DNA of 64,000 nt from an uncultured Gardnerella sp. (lineage in GTDB: Bacteria > Actinomycetota > Actinomycetes > Actinomycetales > Bifidobacteriaceae), in NCBI GenBank assembly GCA_947289115.1, contig CAMYPG010000002.1, positions 34,877-98,876 on the forward strand, given 5' to 3'. Position numbers and translations under genes: made by a program. A model generated the notes under the pieces. The model saw nothing but the letters and a program-made list of their open reading frames with translations, did no database searches and was not told the origin of the DNA. Shown one piece after another: positions 61,841-64,000 of this stretch. Positions within the stretch are counted from its first letter, which is position 1. Every line of letters begins with the position of its first letter.

Positions 61841-63367
61841 ATGGCACAGAATTTTGCAAACGACCTTAAAAAGGCCATGAAAATCAAAGGATATAAGCAG
61901 ATTGATGTAATCGATCTTGCAGCAAAAAGCGGCCATAAGCTTGGCAAAAGCCAGTTAAGCCAGTATTTAAGCGGTAAAACTGAGCCACGCAAAGACGTGC
62001 GAGATATGCTTGCACAAATTCTTGAAATTAGCGACTACGGAATCAAAGGTGGGCATTCTTGCGCAAAAACCGCGCAAAACTGCCAGTCTGTAGAAGAATC
62101 ACAATTAAATCAGCCACATCTTACAGAAGATGAGCTTTCCGAAACACTCAAACATAGAAACTTCAACAAATCCACCAAACTTGAGCACGTGCTTTACGAC
62201 GTTCGAGGCCCTGTTGTAGAAGAAGCAAACCGCATGGAAGCAAACGGAACGCATATTTTAAAGCTCAACATTGGGAATCCTGCGCCTTTTGGCTTCCGCG
62301 CTCCAGACGAAGTGATTTACGACATGCAACAGCAGCTTATTGACTGCGAAGGCTACTCGGATAGCCGCGGACTTTTCTCTGCGCGCAAAGCAATTATGCA
62401 ATACGACCAGCTTAAGGGTATTCCAGGCGTACAAATGGAAGATATTTACACTGGAAACGGCGTTTCCGAGCTGATTAATCTTTCTATGCAAGCGTTGCTT
62501 GATTGCGGCGACGAGATTCTTATACCAAGCCCAGACTACCCGTTGTGGACCGCGTGCGCTAGCCTGGCTGGCGGCACTCCTGTGCACTACATGTGTGACG
62601 AAAAGTCGCATTGGTACCCAGATATTTCCGACATTCGCTCTAAAATCACGCCTCGCACTAAAGCAATCGTGATTATTAACCCGAATAATCCTACGGGCGT
62701 GCTGTATAGTCGCGAAGTTTTGGAAGAGATTGTTAAGATTGCGCGCGAGTTTAATCTGATTATTTTTGCGGACGAGATTTACGACCGTCTTGTTATGGAC
62801 GGCAAAAAACATGTTTCGATTGCCTCTCTTGCTCCAGACGTGTTCTGCGTAACTTTTAGCGGACTTTCTAAGTCGCATATGATTGCTGGCTTCCGCATTG
62901 GCTGGATGAGCCTTTCGGGAGATAAATTCAAAGCTCGCGACTACATTATGGGGCTTAACATGCTGTCTAATATGCGCTTGTGCTCGAACGTTCCTGCACA
63001 GTCGATTATTCAGACTGCTTTGGGCGGATACCAGAGCGTTGAAAAGTATTTGGAGCCGGGCGGACGCGTGTATGAGCAGCGCGAGTATTGCTATAACGCA
63101 CTTCAGGAGATGGATGGCGTAAGCGTTGAGCGACCAGATGCTGCTTTCTACATGTTTGTAAAACTCGATCCTGCTCGCTACAACATTCACGACGACGAAC
63201 AGTTTGCGCTTGATCTGCTACGCGATCAGAAGTTGCTGATTGTGCACGGAAAAGGCTTTAATTGGCAGACTCCAGGCTACTTCCGCGTAGTCTACTTGCC
63301 ACGCTTACAAACGCTTCGCGATGCAATGGGCAAACTCTCCAGCTTCCTCTCCTACTATCGCCAGTAG
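61841..63367 (+). CDS. Aminotransferase with N-terminal helix-turn-helix domain (AlaA-like)
   Basis: 508-residue fusion. Residues 1-65 are an XRE-type HTH (DVIDLAAKSGHKLGKSQLSQYLSGKTEPRKDVRDMLAQIL). A variable linker (about 66-105) joins it to a class I PLP aminotransferase of the AlaA type. The aminotransferase has NIGNPAPFGFRAPDEV, YTGNGVSELINLSMQALL, INPNNPTGVLYS, IFADEIYDRL and the PLP Lys344 in FSGLSKSHMIAGFRIGW. It probably converts pyruvate and glutamate to alanine; related fusions occur in bifidobacteria. AAGACGGA lies upstream of the ATG. The HTH suggests that the enzyme also senses metabolites and acts on DNA. Confidence 0.9.
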   Translation: MAQNFANDLKKAMKIKGYKQIDVIDLAAKSGHKLGKSQLSQYLSGKTEPRKDVRDMLAQILEISDYGIKGGHSCAKTAQNCQSVEESQLNQPHLTEDELSETLKHRNFNKSTKLEHVLYDVRGPVVEEANRMEANGTHILKLNIGNPAPFGFRAPDEVIYDMQQQLIDCEGYSDSRGLFSARKAIMQYDQLKGIPGVQMEDIYTGNGVSELINLSMQALLDCGDEILIPSPDYPLWTACASLAGGTPVHYMCDEKSHWYPDISDIRSKITPRTKAIVIINPNNPTGVLYSREVLEEIVKIAREFNLIIFADEIYDRLVMDGKKHVSIASLAPDVFCVTFSGLSKSHMIAGFRIGWMSLSGDKFKARDYIMGLNMLSNMRLCSNVPAQSIIQTALGGYQSVEKYLEPGGRVYEQREYCYNALQEMDGVSVERPDAAFYMFVKLDPARYNIHDDEQFALDLLRDQKLLIVHGKGFNWQTPGYFRVVYLPRLQTLRDAMGKLSSFLSYYRQ

Positions 63368-63433
63368 AAATCATAATTTTTGCATAAACAAAAAATTACG
63401 ATTAATTCTGACCCTATTCAAGAAATTATGCAT

Positions 63434-63477
63434 ATAGTGCCACGCTAAAAAAACTTAACGTGGCACTATATTTTTCA
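63434..63477. terminator. Bidirectional terminator between the aminotransferase and LacI genes
   Basis: TATAGTGCCACG (63434-63445) and CGTGGCACTATA (63460-63471) are perfect 12 bp arms. TTTTTC follows on the plus strand; on the minus strand the stem is followed by a less marked tail. It lies between converging genes. Confidence 0.9.
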
Positions 63478-63510
63478 TAGGAGGAAGGAATCAAGTATTT
63501 ACTACGCAGC

Positions 63511-64000
63511 CTATTCTCTTATAGATGCTGCTGGGCCAATTGACTCACGCAGCAGCACAGTAATAGGTAGACATACGTGACGGGATGATGCTCGTTCATA
63601 CCCAGCATTCAAAGTCTCTACTATATATTCAGCAGCTAAACGTCCTTTAGTTGTGACAGGTTGTTTAACTGTTGTCAACGGTGGATTACTACATGCAGAC
63701 TCATCTATATCATCAAAGCCTGTAACAGAAATATCGCGTGGGATTTGTAAACCAGACTGTCTAGCAGCGTCCATTACTCCAAACGCAATAACATCACTAA
63801 AACAGATGAATGCAGTTGGTAATACAGAATTATTTTGTTTTATTTGTGCAAAAGCTTCTTCTCCTCCAGTACGAGTACATGGCACTTCAATAACATTTTT
63901 CTTATCGACCAGTGGAGCTATTCCATTCTCTTCTAAAGCAGAAACCACACCATCAATACGGCGACGAATTGTTCCATGCCAAGAAAGATACCCATCATCA
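63511..64000 (-). CDS. LacI-family transcriptional regulator, C-terminal part (cut by window end)
   Basis: The open frame runs off the window at 64000, so the start and DNA-binding head are missing; about 162 residues are visible. Visible blocks are AFICFSDVIAFGVMDAARQSGLQIPRDISVTGFDDIDESACSNPPLTTVKQP and the C-terminal LRESIGP, the ligand-binding part of LacI regulators of the PurR/GalR group. It belongs to a different branch from the two LacI proteins inside the window. Its targets are unknown. Confidence 0.88.
   Translation of the reverse strand, partial: DDGYLSWHGTIRRRIDGVVSALEENGIAPLVDKKNVIEVPCTRTGGEEAFAQIKQNNSVLPTAFICFSDVIAFGVMDAARQSGLQIPRDISVTGFDDIDESACSNPPLTTVKQPVTTKGRLAAEYIVETLNAGYERASSRHVCLPITVLLRESIGPAASIRE

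Overview
The window looks like chromosome from a low-GC member of the Bifidobacteriaceae, most likely Gardnerella. This is an inference. It rests on the actinobacterial heat-shock operon dnaK-grpE-dnaJ-hspR with a textbook HAIR operator, an actinobacterial myo-inositol-1-phosphate synthase, a Lys/Ala-tailed TopA, an HTH-aminotransferase fusion, an AT-rich base composition and the dominance of alpha-glucan utilisation genes. No phage, plasmid, insertion sequence, tRNA gene or CRISPR array was recognised.

Layout. 0-16 kb is mostly housekeeping: topA-tmk-holB, a PAP2-like membrane phosphatase, the SRP RNA, ino1, a class A penicillin-binding protein, a HAD phosphatase and the dnaK operon. 16-19.2 kb is a thiazole-branch thiamine operon (thiO-thiS-thiG-thiF) behind a TPP riboswitch. 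19.5-27.2 kb is one 2,562-residue secreted protein built mainly of about 17 FIVAR-like repeats; its upstream region carries an 11-base C/G run that is a candidate phase-variation tract. 28-38 kb holds a GH31 glycosidase with its ABC importer and divergent LacI regulator, a TraX-like membrane protein and a GH13 alpha-glucosidase. 38.7-44.6 kb is a maltodextrin-type operon (binding protein, MalF-like, MalG-like, type I pullulanase). 45-47.8 kb encodes a second secreted protein, coiled-coil and proline-rich. 48-56 kb is malQ, a DUF624 protein, a third ABC importer and its LacI regulator. 56-64 kb is mixed: histidine phosphatase, nitroreductase, small hypothetical genes, Na+/H+ antiporter, aminotransferase and a third, truncated LacI gene.

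How the genes fit together. Three binding-protein/permease sets without ATPase genes, a pullulanase, MalQ, a GH13 alpha-glucosidase and a GH31 enzyme form a system for importing and breaking down glycogen or starch fragments. A shared ATPase encoded elsewhere is implied. LacI-type operator sequences containing TTGCAAACG lie in front of malQ, the binding protein at 56.0 kb and the regulator at 53.4 kb. In two of these the operator contains the -35 hexamer, which suggests one regulon.

The most unusual non-coding feature is a family of modular, GC-richer palindromic repeats at about 0-0.1, 10.2-10.45, 27.65-28.19, 36.3-36.5, 38.35-38.48 and 58.96-59.39 kb. They lie directly against gene 3' ends. 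At GH31 they supply the last codons and the stop, and at a small gene near 59.0 kb they appear to supply the ribosome-binding site and start codon. A structured candidate small RNA (about 50.38-50.52 kb) and several leader or intra-operon hairpins are also described.
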